Shown here one piece after another: positions 52,485-60,956 of a stretch of DNA of 64,000 nucleotides. Position 1 is the first letter of the stretch, and every line of letters starts with the position of its first letter. Below the pieces are notes generated by a model, which saw only the letters and a list, made by a program, of their open reading frames with translations, made no database searches and had not been told where the DNA came from. Source of the DNA: Scandinavium vulneris_A (GTDB lineage: Bacteria; Pseudomonadota; Gammaproteobacteria; Enterobacterales; Enterobacteriaceae); the NCBI GenBank assembly GCA_046518185.1, contig JBKGRZ010000004.1, positions 443,468-507,467 of the forward strand, written 5' to 3'. Made by a program: the position numbers and the translations under genes.

Positions 52485-53506
52485 ATAACGTAACGAATTA
52501 TTCCAATGTTCCGCAGGCTAATCAGGTTTCAGGTGAATCTCAAAAACTCGATGATATTGTTCGAAAGAAAAAAGTTGACGATAAAGATGCCCCGACGGCA
52601 TTACCCACTGCGTTAACCGGCGGCATCGTACAGCAGAATTCATTGCTGCGTCTTTCGCTTGCTTTGCGTGGACACGATGAAAAGGTCACGGAGCGGAGCC
52701 CTAAAGCGGTTGCTGCCGCTCCAGTCGTCATCGCTAAAATGACGACGGGTGCTAACGCTCAAACCGCCATCGCTAAAATGATGACGGGTGCTAACGCTCC
52801 AACCGCCATCGCTAAAGTGGTGGCGGATCATTTACTTGCCAGCGAAAAGCCTGCTGTGGATCTGATCCTAAAAACTGACAAACCCGCGGAACGAAAAGAG
52901 TACGGAGAGGTTAAAAAGGTTGTTATAGATTCGGGTCTGGCAAAAAGCCCGCTTAGCGAAGGGGCCGGAACAAATCCTGAGAGCCGCGTCCCAACCCCAG
53001 TGACCGTGGCGGACAGCATCAAAGCAGCGCAGCAAGCCGATCGCAAGACAACGGCAGAGCAGGATCACCGCGATGTATCAGATAAACCGCTTAGCCATAG
53101 AAATGATGTGACGTTCATACCGCCGCAATCGACGCCGCAGGGCGCACGACACGTTGAGATGAAAGAGAGCGCAGCGGTGAAAAGAGAAAGTCAGCAGATG
53201 CTCTTACGCAATGCGGAGGGCGTTGATGCTGGGCGCACCGTAGCGAACGAACCCGTCAAGGGCAGCAGTAACCTGACTTACAACTTTTCGGAATGGGGAA
53301 GCGGCCATCGAGTTAATGTGCAACTCACCGCCCAGCAGGGTATGCCACTAGTGCTCAGCCCATCGGATAACCTTGTTCAGGATCGCCTTGCCGACCAGGG
53401 CGGGCAGGATGAGCGCGGGCAACCGCTGTGGATATTCCAGGATGAACAAGATCAGCAGCAATCCCGTGGCGGTAAACCGCCAAAATATGCTGAGGAACCA
53501 ATGTGA
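52472..53506 (+). CDS. invJ: Type III secretion needle-length regulator InvJ (SpaN, SctP)
   Basis: 344 residues (Salmonella 336). Low-complexity, disordered N-terminal and central region and a conserved C-terminal end with the hook-length-control pattern (WGSGHRVNVQLTAQQGMPLVLSPSDNLVQDRL). It is secreted and controls needle length and substrate switching. A 39-bp repeat (52730-52821) adds TAIAKM-TGANA units in the central region. Overlaps invI and spaO. Confidence 0.85.
   Translation: MATINNVTNYSNVPQANQVSGESQKLDDIVRKKKVDDKDAPTALPTALTGGIVQQNSLLRLSLALRGHDEKVTERSPKAVAAAPVVIAKMTTGANAQTAIAKMMTGANAPTAIAKVVADHLLASEKPAVDLILKTDKPAERKEYGEVKKVVIDSGLAKSPLSEGAGTNPESRVPTPVTVADSIKAAQQADRKTTAEQDHRDVSDKPLSHRNDVTFIPPQSTPQGARHVEMKESAAVKRESQQMLLRNAEGVDAGRTVANEPVKGSSNLTYNFSEWGSGHRVNVQLTAQQGMPLVLSPSDNLVQDRLADQGGQDERGQPLWIFQDEQDQQQSRGGKPPKYAEEPM
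52730..52821 (+). repeat. 39-bp tandem repeat inside invJ
   Basis: Units begin at 52730, 52769 and 52808 (third partial), each starting ATCGCTAAA and coding IAKM-TGANA-TA. The first two units differ at a few bases only. In frame, so copy number changes protein length by 13 residues per unit. Confidence 0.9.
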
Positions 53507-54450
53507 TCAGAGAACATTTGCGGCGCTATTCCAGTGAAGAACGGGCTTGGCGTCAATGTATTGCCTACTGGAGTACCCAGGGCTATCAATTCGAACAAGG
53601 CATAGAGGCGGAAGGACCTCTTCTGCATTTTAGTACCGATAGCGGCTGGGAGGGCTTTATTGATCTTCGAGACTGGTATGCCAGTGTTATGCCGCAGCAG
53701 GCACGAATGGCCAGCGTATCCTGCACTGTTGAACAGTTGAAAACGTTATTCCTCAACAGCACTGAACCGCTGGTTGGGCTACCTACAGGGCTTGAATATC
53801 AGCGCGTTGAAAGCCGGGGCCTGGTGGAAGACACGAAAACCGTTAATGCTTTGTTTTCATGTTTACTTCCACACGGCCGAATGTGGTTGAACGGTAAACG
53901 ACCGGACGCTATTTCTCCGCCAGAGCGCGAAAGCGCAATGGACATTGCCCGCGTACCCGTAACGTTGTTTTTTGAAATAGGGCATAGCTTTATAAGCTAT
54001 CGTCTGCTGAAAAAAATTCGTTGTGGCGACGTTTTGCTGGTTAATCATGTTGAAAACAAAATGAAAATTCACGGTGAGTCTCTCGCTAAATTTGTCCGCA
54101 ATGAGGAAGGTTTTATGTTTGAAGTTGAAGATGGTTATGAATATATCGAAAACGCCGACTCTGTCGCTGCCGATGAATCCTCAACTCATGTTGAAAAAAC
54201 AGAGTTAGTGCCCGTAGATAAGGTCAAGATTGAACTTGGCTTTGTATTACAGAGAAGCACCGTCAGTCTTCAGGCTCTTGAAGGGTTTTATCAGGGCGAG
54301 ATTTTGCCTTGTAACCTTGATGCTGAGAAAAATATTGAGATTACAGCCAACGGCGCCGTCGTAGCGAGAGGGGAGTTGGTATGGTTTGACGAGCGGTTTG
54401 GCGTGGAAATTAAAGAGTTATGCCATGAGGTCAATAATGATCCAAGGTAA
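53503..54450 (+). CDS. spaO: Type III secretion sorting-platform protein SpaO (SctQ)
   Basis: 315 residues (Salmonella 303) with two C-terminal SPOA domains (about residues 150-215 and 240-310), including LLKKIRCGDVLLVNHVE and VKIELGFVLQRSTVSLQALEGF. It forms the cytoplasmic pods that sort substrates. Start is a GTG at 53503, four bases before the invJ stop is complete. An internal start at codon 205 probably yields a short SctQ-C product. Confidence 0.92.
   Translation: MIREHLRRYSSEERAWRQCIAYWSTQGYQFEQGIEAEGPLLHFSTDSGWEGFIDLRDWYASVMPQQARMASVSCTVEQLKTLFLNSTEPLVGLPTGLEYQRVESRGLVEDTKTVNALFSCLLPHGRMWLNGKRPDAISPPERESAMDIARVPVTLFFEIGHSFISYRLLKKIRCGDVLLVNHVENKMKIHGESLAKFVRNEEGFMFEVEDGYEYIENADSVAADESSTHVEKTELVPVDKVKIELGFVLQRSTVSLQALEGFYQGEILPCNLDAEKNIEITANGAVVARGELVWFDERFGVEIKELCHEVNNDPR
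54115..54450 (+). CDS. spaO: Internal-start product of spaO (short SctQ-C form)
   Basis: Codon 205 of spaO is an ATG at 54115, preceded by GAGGAAGG four bases upstream, a far better ribosome site than that of full-length spaO. It would make a 111-residue protein (MFEVEDGYEY...) holding the last SPOA domain. Salmonella SpaO, Yersinia YscQ and Shigella Spa33 all make such a short form from an internal start near this position. Confidence 0.6.
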   Translation: MFEVEDGYEYIENADSVAADESSTHVEKTELVPVDKVKIELGFVLQRSTVSLQALEGFYQGEILPCNLDAEKNIEITANGAVVARGELVWFDERFGVEIKELCHEVNNDPR

Positions 54451-55105
54451 TGATATTTCTCTGATTGCCATCCTGGCTTTCTCCACGCTGCTGCCGTTTA
54501 TCATTGCCTGTGGGACCTGCTATATCAAATTCTCGATCGTATTTGTGATGGTACGCAACGCCCTCGGCCTGCAACAAATCCCGTCAAATATGACACTGAA
54601 CGGCATCGCTTTGGCATTATCTTTTTTTGTGATGATGCCAGTGGTCAAGAACGGTTATGAAGAATATAAACGCTCTGATATGGATACCAGTAATCCAGAA
54701 TCAGTGGCGTATTTCATTGAGCATGGCCTGGATAGCTATCGTGACTATCTGCAAAAATATTCCGATCCTGAACTTACGCAATTTTTTGAACGCGTTCAGT
54801 TGCAAAGAGATGAAGACACGATGGGCGCCGCCGAGGAGGAGGAAAAACCTTCTATAATATCGTTGCTGCCCTCTTATGCGCTCAGCGAAATAAAAAGCGC
54901 CTTTATCATGGGGTTTTATATCTATTTGCCTTTTGTGGTTATTGATTTATTGGTATCCAGTATTTTGCTGGCTCTTGGAATGATGATGATGAGTCCGGTA
55001 ACGATATCTGTACCCATAAAACTGGTGCTGTTTGTGGTCATGGATGGATGGACGTTATTATCCAAAGGTTTGATTTTACAGTATATTAATCTGGCCACTT
55101 CATAG
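54437..55105 (+). CDS. spaP: Type III secretion export apparatus protein SpaP (SctR)
   Basis: 222 residues (Salmonella 224) with four transmembrane helices and the signatures AFSTLLPFIIACGTCYIKFSIVFVMVRNALGLQQIPSN and YALSEIKSAFIMGFYIYLPFVVIDLLVSSILLALGM. Part of the SctRST export pore. ATG at 54437 lies inside spaO with AGGTC upstream. Confidence 0.96.
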   Translation: MIQGNDISLIAILAFSTLLPFIIACGTCYIKFSIVFVMVRNALGLQQIPSNMTLNGIALALSFFVMMPVVKNGYEEYKRSDMDTSNPESVAYFIEHGLDSYRDYLQKYSDPELTQFFERVQLQRDEDTMGAAEEEEKPSIISLLPSYALSEIKSAFIMGFYIYLPFVVIDLLVSSILLALGMMMMSPVTISVPIKLVLFVVMDGWTLLSKGLILQYINLATS

Positions 55106-55117
55106 GTTTCTATAACA

Positions 55118-55375
55118 ATGAATGAAATAGCATACGCGGGTAATAAAGCGCTGTATCTGATCCTCATGCTATCGGCGCTCCCGATTATCGTGGCGACGGT
55201 GGTTGGCCTACTGGTCGGTCTTTTTCAAACAGTTACGCAGCTGCAAGAGCAAACATTACCCTTCGGCCTGAAGCTATTAAGCGTGGCATTATGCTTGTTC
55301 CTGGTCACCGGTTGGTATGGCGATGTGCTGGTCGGGTTTGCTAAAGAGGTGATCCGCATGGCAATGGTAAGCTGA
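55118..55375 (+). CDS. spaQ: Type III secretion export apparatus protein SpaQ (SctS)
   Basis: 85 residues (Salmonella 86) with two transmembrane helices (about 14-40 and 52-75) and the motif LIVGLFQTVTQLQEQTLPFGLKL form typical of SctS/FliQ. Part of the export pore. Twelve bases after spaP. Confidence 0.95.
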   Translation: MNEIAYAGNKALYLILMLSALPIIVATVVGLLVGLFQTVTQLQEQTLPFGLKLLSVALCLFLVTGWYGDVLVGFAKEVIRMAMVS

Positions 55376-55377
55376 CG

Positions 55378-56154
55378 ATGTACACCCTACTTTTTTTCGA
55401 TCTGCATCGATGGTTATACGAGATGGCAATGGCATCGGCGAGAGTCATGCCCGCTTTTATCTTATTACCCTTCTTTAACTCCAGCACCCTGACCGGGGCT
55501 ATTCGTATGCCAGTGGCCATGCTGGTTGGCGTTTCTCTATGGCCTTATTCTGGTGCACCAATCGCCGGTTTTGACAATGCCTGGTTTTTAATTCTTATTG
55601 CTAAAGAGTTAATGCTAGGGCTGATTATCGCCTTTTTTTTGTGCTTGCCCTGCTGGGTGCTTCATGCCACCGGCAGCTTTATCGACAACCAGCGCGGGGC
55701 AACGTTAAGTAGTTCTATTGATCCCCTTTCTGGTGTTGATACCTCTGAGCTAGCCAATTTTTTTAACTTATTTGCGGCCGTGGTGGTGTTGCAAAATGGC
55801 GGGCTGCTGCTGCTGCTGGAAGTTTTTGAAAGGAGCTATCTTCTTTGGGCCCCTTATCAAATGGAAATGCCGGGTTTTATGCTGGTGGTTAAATTTATTA
55901 CGCTGGTCGTCAGCCACGCGGTGGTACTTGCCAGTCCGTTGCTCATCATTTTTTTGCTTACCGAGCTCTGCCTTGGCCTGCTTGCTCGATTTGCGCCGCA
56001 ACTCAACGCCTTTGCATTAGCATTGACCGTGAAAAGCATCATCGCATTTTTCCTTCTGCTTCTGTACTTCACGCCAATCATTCCAGGGAAAATAATGTCT
56101 CTACAGTTTGTCCCGGATATTTTAAATGGATGGTCAGTTAAAACAATTTATTGA
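55378..56154 (+). CDS. spaR: Type III secretion export apparatus protein SpaR (SctT)
   Basis: 258 residues (Salmonella 263), about six to eight transmembrane segments, FliR/SctT pattern (ARVMPAFILLPFFNSSTLTGAIRMPVAMLV; CLPCWVLHATGSFIDNQRGATLSSSIDPLSG). Completes the export pore with SpaP and SpaQ. Two bases after spaQ. Confidence 0.94.
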   Translation: MYTLLFFDLHRWLYEMAMASARVMPAFILLPFFNSSTLTGAIRMPVAMLVGVSLWPYSGAPIAGFDNAWFLILIAKELMLGLIIAFFLCLPCWVLHATGSFIDNQRGATLSSSIDPLSGVDTSELANFFNLFAAVVVLQNGGLLLLLEVFERSYLLWAPYQMEMPGFMLVVKFITLVVSHAVVLASPLLIIFLLTELCLGLLARFAPQLNAFALALTVKSIIAFFLLLLYFTPIIPGKIMSLQFVPDILNGWSVKTIY

Positions 56155-56173
56155 GTAACCAGTCGAGGGGTAA

Positions 56174-57238
56174 ATGTCAGGAAGTAAAACCGAACAGCCA
56201 ACACCGAAGAAGAAAAAAGAAGCCGCCGAAAAAGGACAGTCTTTTAAAAGTAAAGACCTGATTATCTCCTGCTTAATACTCCTTGGTGTGCAATACCTCA
56301 TTAATACTCAGGATGCCGTGGAATTAATGACCCTATTACGCAGGGTCATTGAAAACGGCTTCGCTAATGACATGGAGGGATATGCTAAAGCCGTTTTCTG
56401 GACCGGTATCAAGATTTTTCTACCTTTTCTATTGCTTTGCATCGTGGCATCAGCGTTGCCTGCGCTCTTACAAACGGGGTTCTTGCTTGCCAGCAAGGCG
56501 CTCAAGCTTAATTTTTCAGCGCTTAACCCGGTGAATGGCTTTAAGAAATTGTTTAGTTTGAGAACCGTAAAGGACGTCATCAAATCATTACTGTTTTTGG
56601 TCAGCTTTGTGTGTGCTGCCATCATGTTCTGGAATACGAATAAGGTTACAGTTTTCGCTCAGGTCAATACAGATGTGGTCAATATGTTCCCAATATGGGC
56701 CAAACTATTTGGCTCGTTGGTTTATCTTTGCCTGGGTTGTGCATTAATGGTATTAATTCTTGATGCCCTTGCTGAATATTTTCTGCACATGAAAGATCTG
56801 AAAATGGATAAGCAGGAGGTTAAAAGAGAGCATAAAGAGCAGGATGGCGATCCTGAGATTAAATCGAAGCGCAAAGAACTGCATATGGAACTGCTCTCCG
56901 ATCAGGTGAAATCTGATATTGAGAATTCCAAGGTTATAGTCGCTAACCCAACCCACATTGCGGTCGGTATTTATGTCAACCTTGAAGTGGTTGGGATACC
57001 CTTTATCTCTGTGCTGGAGACCAATCAGCGCGCTCTGGCCGTCCGTGCGTATGCGGAGAAAGTGGGTGTGCCGGTTGTAGAAAACATCCATCTTGCCCGA
57101 CGCATATACAAAACGCACCGTCGATATTCATTTGTTAGCCTCGAGGAACTCGATGAAGTTATTGAAGTTTTAATCTGGCTTGAACAGGTTGAGAATGCCT
57201 GGAAGAGTGAACATGTTACCCCTCCTGAACGTGAATGA
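56174..57238 (+). CDS. spaS: Type III secretion switch protein SpaS (SctU)
   Basis: 354 residues (Salmonella 356). MSGSKTEQPTPKKKKEAAEKGQ at the N-terminus, four transmembrane helices, and a cytoplasmic domain with the autocleavage motif NPTH (VIVANPTHIAVGIY, about residue 258). Cleavage there switches specificity from early to translocator substrates. Last gene of the inv-spa run before sicA. Confidence 0.96.
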   Translation: MSGSKTEQPTPKKKKEAAEKGQSFKSKDLIISCLILLGVQYLINTQDAVELMTLLRRVIENGFANDMEGYAKAVFWTGIKIFLPFLLLCIVASALPALLQTGFLLASKALKLNFSALNPVNGFKKLFSLRTVKDVIKSLLFLVSFVCAAIMFWNTNKVTVFAQVNTDVVNMFPIWAKLFGSLVYLCLGCALMVLILDALAEYFLHMKDLKMDKQEVKREHKEQDGDPEIKSKRKELHMELLSDQVKSDIENSKVIVANPTHIAVGIYVNLEVVGIPFISVLETNQRALAVRAYAEKVGVPVVENIHLARRIYKTHRRYSFVSLEELDEVIEVLIWLEQVENAWKSEHVTPPERE

Positions 57239-57319
57239 GCGTTCTTTGTGCGTACGTCTTAAATCCTTATGTTGTAATGCAGTCATCAGTCGGTGATGAC
57301 GTAATCAGAGAGTAAATAA
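57239..57319 (+). promoter_or_regulatory. Gap before sicA with an inverted repeat; probable sic/sip promoter region
   Basis: GTCATCA (57282-57288) and TGATGAC (57294-57300) form a 7-bp inverted repeat 20 bases before the sicA ATG. In Salmonella the promoter before sicA is activated by InvF with SicA; no exact match to that box was verified here. Confidence 0.35.
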
Positions 57320-57826
57320 ATGATGAAGAAAGATATTACCGAGCAAGAAGCATCCTTAGTTCTTACGGCTACTCTGGAACATGGTGCTACATTAAGAGAG
57401 ATCCATGGTATCCCTGATAATACCATGGAAAACATTTACGCCCATGCCTACCAATATTATAAGGAAGGGCGATTGGATGAAGCAGATAGTTTTTTTAACT
57501 TTCTTTGCATGTATGATCTTAAGAACCCCGATTACTTCATTGGGTTAGGGGCGGTCAACCAGTTGAAGAAAAATTATATTAAAGCCTGCGATTTTTACGC
57601 TTTGGCGTATGTGATGGCTGATAATAATTTTACCCCAGTATTTTACTCGGGACAATGCCAGCTATTAATGGGTAATTTTGTTAAAGCCCTTCAGAGCTTT
57701 GAGATTATCTGTAATCGTTGTCCCGACGAGGCCTTGGTTAATAAAGCGAAGGTATATATGAAAACCATTCGAAGTAATCGCTTCGAACAAGCAGAGAGTG
57801 AAGATACCCAGGAGGTGGAAGCGTAA
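57320..57826 (+). CDS. sicA: Translocator chaperone SicA (SctB/SctE chaperone, class II)
   Basis: 168 residues (Salmonella 165), built of three TPRs with the conserved ATLREIHGIPDNTMENIYAHAYQYYKEGRLDEADSFFNFLCMYDLKNPDYFIGLGAVNQLKK. It keeps SipB and SipC soluble and, when free, co-activates InvF. AGAGAGTAAATAA precedes the ATG. Confidence 0.94.
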   Translation: MMKKDITEQEASLVLTATLEHGATLREIHGIPDNTMENIYAHAYQYYKEGRLDEADSFFNFLCMYDLKNPDYFIGLGAVNQLKKNYIKACDFYALAYVMADNNFTPVFYSGQCQLLMGNFVKALQSFEIICNRCPDEALVNKAKVYMKTIRSNRFEQAESEDTQEVEA

Positions 57827-57879
57827 TTTTTAAAGTATCTATTTAAGTGGTGAAAGCAAATAAGTTATAAGGAAATAAG

Positions 57880-59772
57880 ATGAGTTTAACTTTATCTAAT
57901 AATGTGCCCGCTGGGAATGTGGCCAATGCCACAGTGTCCAGCGATGCCATTAGTCACAAAACGCATATTTCCAGCACTCAAGGCTCGCGGCTTAATTTGA
58001 TCGCGCAGCAAAAGAGCATGGATGAAATTGCAACGGGTGTTTCTGATGAACTTGCTCAGGAGATTGAAGCTGAGATTGACCGGCCCGTTATTCGGCAGTC
58101 AACGGGTAAGCTGACCAATAAATCGCAAATGCTGTTGACAATGCTGCGTTATCAGTCGGCCAGCAACTCGATGAGTGAGAGTATGCTGGCTAACGCGGCG
58201 GCTGTTTTTAATGCCCAGGCCAATGCCAATATTCAGAAGGCCCAAGAATTATCCACCGAACTTGATAAGTTAAAGGAGGAATTTGATACCCAGTCAGGCG
58301 TGATTAATAACATGCAGGAGGCCTTTGATTCGGCGAAAACGGATTGGGGGAAAGCTAACAGCAAGTTAAACGATGCGCAAAATACACTTAATAACTTGCT
58401 CGACGATCCGGATGCGCAAAGCGAAGACATTCAAAAAGCGCAAACGGCCGTTGCTGTGGCCCAGCAGGGATTAACCCAGGCTGCGCAGGCAATGTCTACC
58501 GCTCAGCGTAATCTCGATAAGGCGCTGGACGGTGGGCAAAAGATACTCAATAACATCAACGCCAAAACGGCTGAGATGAATACCAAATTTAGCAACGTTC
58601 AGCTTAACAATCCGGCAAGCACAACTGCAGAACAGCATTCAGAACAAGCACTTACCCGCACGGCAATCATGATCCAATTGATTACCGAGTTCATCATGAA
58701 GATGGATGATGTTTCTACTGAAAAGCTTAAAAATGATCTTGAGATCAACAAGATGCAAACTCAGGCTCGTCAGGCCGAAATGAAGCGTAAATCTGATGAG
58801 TATGAAGAGCAGGTACGCAAAGCCGAGGAAGCGCAAAAAACGGCAGGATGTATCGGCAAAATTTTAGGCGGCCTGGCTGTCGCTTTCGGCGCGATTACCA
58901 CCATTTTTGGCGGCGGCGGCGTTGCGCTGATGGCCGTTGGCATTGCCCTGATGGTTGCCGACCCAATTGTTGAAGCGATTACCGGTCAATCGCTGACTGG
59001 CATGATCATGGATCCTCTTATGGAACATGTCCTCATGCCGCTAATGAATGTTCTTGGTGATATTGTCAGCGCGATCTTTGATTATACCCCGTTGGGGCTG
59101 CTTTTGAACGCTATTGATAAAGCAACCGGCGCTAACATGATGGACACGATCCACACTGTGGTAACCGCGGCGGTGGCGATTGCCGCCATTGTTGCTGTGG
59201 CCTTTGTTGCCAAAAGCGCGGCAAAATTCCTGATTGAGAAAATGTCGCAGGCGATGACCTCTGCCATTGTTCAAACGGTGAAAGCGGCCATTGCTAAAGC
59301 GATAAATAAGCTCATCCCGACGCTGGTCAAAAATGCTGCGAAGCAGGGATCAGCTGCCACCAGGGCGGTGGCGTCGCAGGTTTCGAAAAGCATTCAAAAT
59401 GTTACCCAGAGTGTCACTAAAAATGTTACTGGCTTTCTTAAAGGTAGTGAGTCGAGCGTTCTGAATAATCTTGGCAAGATTAATATGAACCATATCATGA
59501 TGGCGAACGTCGGCGTTAACACCTCCAATGGCATTATCCAGTCTGGCATGAGCATGAATATTGCCAATATTCAGCTGGAAGCCCAGAAAGCATTGGCAAG
59601 TTTCCAACTCGCACAAACCGATCTGAAAATACTAAGTGATATCATCACCAGTTATTTGTCACGTTTCAAACAAGATCAGGATCAAGTGCAGAAAATGGGG
59701 CTGACGCTCTCTGACATGCTGCAAAACCAGGCTGCAGCCGGTGCTTCTGTTATTAAAAATATGAAAGCTTAA
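57880..59772 (+). CDS. sipB: Translocon protein SipB (SctE)
   Basis: 630 residues (Salmonella 593). Coiled-coil N-terminal half (about 100-310, with AQANANIQKAQELSTELDKLKEEFD), two hydrophobic helices (about 325-360 with GGLAVAFGAITTIFGGGGVALMAVGIALMVADPIVEA, and about 420-450) that insert into host membrane, and an amphipathic C-terminus. Forms the host-membrane pore with SipC. 53 bases after sicA. Confidence 0.93.
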   Translation: MSLTLSNNVPAGNVANATVSSDAISHKTHISSTQGSRLNLIAQQKSMDEIATGVSDELAQEIEAEIDRPVIRQSTGKLTNKSQMLLTMLRYQSASNSMSESMLANAAAVFNAQANANIQKAQELSTELDKLKEEFDTQSGVINNMQEAFDSAKTDWGKANSKLNDAQNTLNNLLDDPDAQSEDIQKAQTAVAVAQQGLTQAAQAMSTAQRNLDKALDGGQKILNNINAKTAEMNTKFSNVQLNNPASTTAEQHSEQALTRTAIMIQLITEFIMKMDDVSTEKLKNDLEINKMQTQARQAEMKRKSDEYEEQVRKAEEAQKTAGCIGKILGGLAVAFGAITTIFGGGGVALMAVGIALMVADPIVEAITGQSLTGMIMDPLMEHVLMPLMNVLGDIVSAIFDYTPLGLLLNAIDKATGANMMDTIHTVVTAAVAIAAIVAVAFVAKSAAKFLIEKMSQAMTSAIVQTVKAAIAKAINKLIPTLVKNAAKQGSAATRAVASQVSKSIQNVTQSVTKNVTGFLKGSESSVLNNLGKINMNHIMMANVGVNTSNGIIQSGMSMNIANIQLEAQKALASFQLAQTDLKILSDIITSYLSRFKQDQDQVQKMGLTLSDMLQNQAAAGASVIKNMKA

Positions 59773-59790
59773 TTTTATTCAGGATATATT

Positions 59791-60900
59791 ATGACTACTA
59801 TTTCTAACTCTGTTGTAACACAGCGTCCAATTACCACGCTCGATAATAATTCCTATGTAAAAAAGGCCGAGTCGGCACCGTTAAAATCTCAGGAGATTGC
59901 GCAAAGCACGGCTACGCCTGTATTTGTAGACAGCGCGGCAAAAGATGTGGTGTCTGCGGCAGCGCTTAAAAACATCGCTCCTGATATTGTGCCTAGCCCA
60001 GTGCAGGCTGACCCAGAGGCCTTCTCCAAACAGGTTTCTCAGGCTTTGGGTTCTGTGTCTAATTTAACCCAGTCCGAAGCCTCAAAAGCCATGGAGCAGA
60101 TGAACGATTCTCTGGTTGTTCTTTCAAATAAGAGCGGCTTCGATATCACAACTATCGCCAATGGGTTTAGCGGCAAAGCGGCAGAAGTTCTGCAAACGAT
60201 TTGCCTGGCCGCACAATATAGCCAGTCCATTATGCGTGAACAGTCTAGTGCCAATAACATTATGGCGCGCAGCCTGGGTGAGATGAGCTCTAAGCAAATT
60301 GTTCAGGCCGGTATTGAAAATAAAACGATGGTGGATAAACAGGCCGGTATTGCGTTAGCGACGACGGCAGTGTCCGGCGGTATCCAGACCAAAGCGCTGA
60401 GTAATTCAAACCAGGCGATTAAAGTACACGGTTCAAAATCTATCAACCTTAAACGCGAGTCAGATTCTCTTAGCGCCAGCGCAGCACCAGGCTCACGTTC
60501 CAGACTGGATAAGCTGACGTCACAGGATGCCTCTGATATCAAGCTGCTCAAGAAAGAGTCTAATCGATTAAAGCATGACTCTTCGGACGAAAATCTGCAG
60601 CAACAACTGCGCGCGAATGATGCAAGCAAACTGCAGACGCAGGGGATGATGCTTGGCCAGGGAGGGCAGTCGGTCGCTAACCTGGCTTCTTCAAACGGTC
60701 ATGTGGACAAAGCCAACGCTGAAGCAAACGCCCAGCTCCTGAAAACGGATGAAAGCGTCTTTGCATCTCGTAAGGAATCCGATGAACGCGAGCAGCAGGC
60801 AATTGGCCAGTTCAAGGCTGAATTGATGCAATTGCTTAACCAGATCCTTGCTAACCGTGCCGGTACCGTCAGGGCCATGACGGCTAACCTCAAAGGTTAA
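59791..60900 (+). CDS. sipC: Translocon protein SipC (SctB)
   Basis: 369 residues (Salmonella 409). One weak hydrophobic region around 120-150, helical centre (SGKAAEVLQTICLAAQYSQSIMREQSSANNIMARSLGEMSSKQ) and a C-terminal tail rich in charged residues (ESDEREQQAIGQFKAELMQLLNQILANR). In Salmonella the C-terminal part nucleates actin; whether that survives here is unknown. Eighteen bases after sipB. Confidence 0.9.
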   Translation: MTTISNSVVTQRPITTLDNNSYVKKAESAPLKSQEIAQSTATPVFVDSAAKDVVSAAALKNIAPDIVPSPVQADPEAFSKQVSQALGSVSNLTQSEASKAMEQMNDSLVVLSNKSGFDITTIANGFSGKAAEVLQTICLAAQYSQSIMREQSSANNIMARSLGEMSSKQIVQAGIENKTMVDKQAGIALATTAVSGGIQTKALSNSNQAIKVHGSKSINLKRESDSLSASAAPGSRSRLDKLTSQDASDIKLLKKESNRLKHDSSDENLQQQLRANDASKLQTQGMMLGQGGQSVANLASSNGHVDKANAEANAQLLKTDESVFASRKESDEREQQAIGQFKAELMQLLNQILANRAGTVRAMTANLKG

Positions 60901-60923
60901 TTCTCGTGTTTTAATCAAGTCTA

Positions 60924-60946
60924 GCCTCCTGATCCGGGAGGCTTTT
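60924..60946 (+). terminator. Terminator-like hairpin between sipC and sipD
   Basis: GCCTCC pairs with GGAGGC around TGATCCG, followed by TTTTG. A short intrinsic-terminator shape inside what should be one operon; likely an attenuator lowering sipD/sipA expression. Confidence 0.6.
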
Positions 60947-60956
60947 GTGAGCAAAA

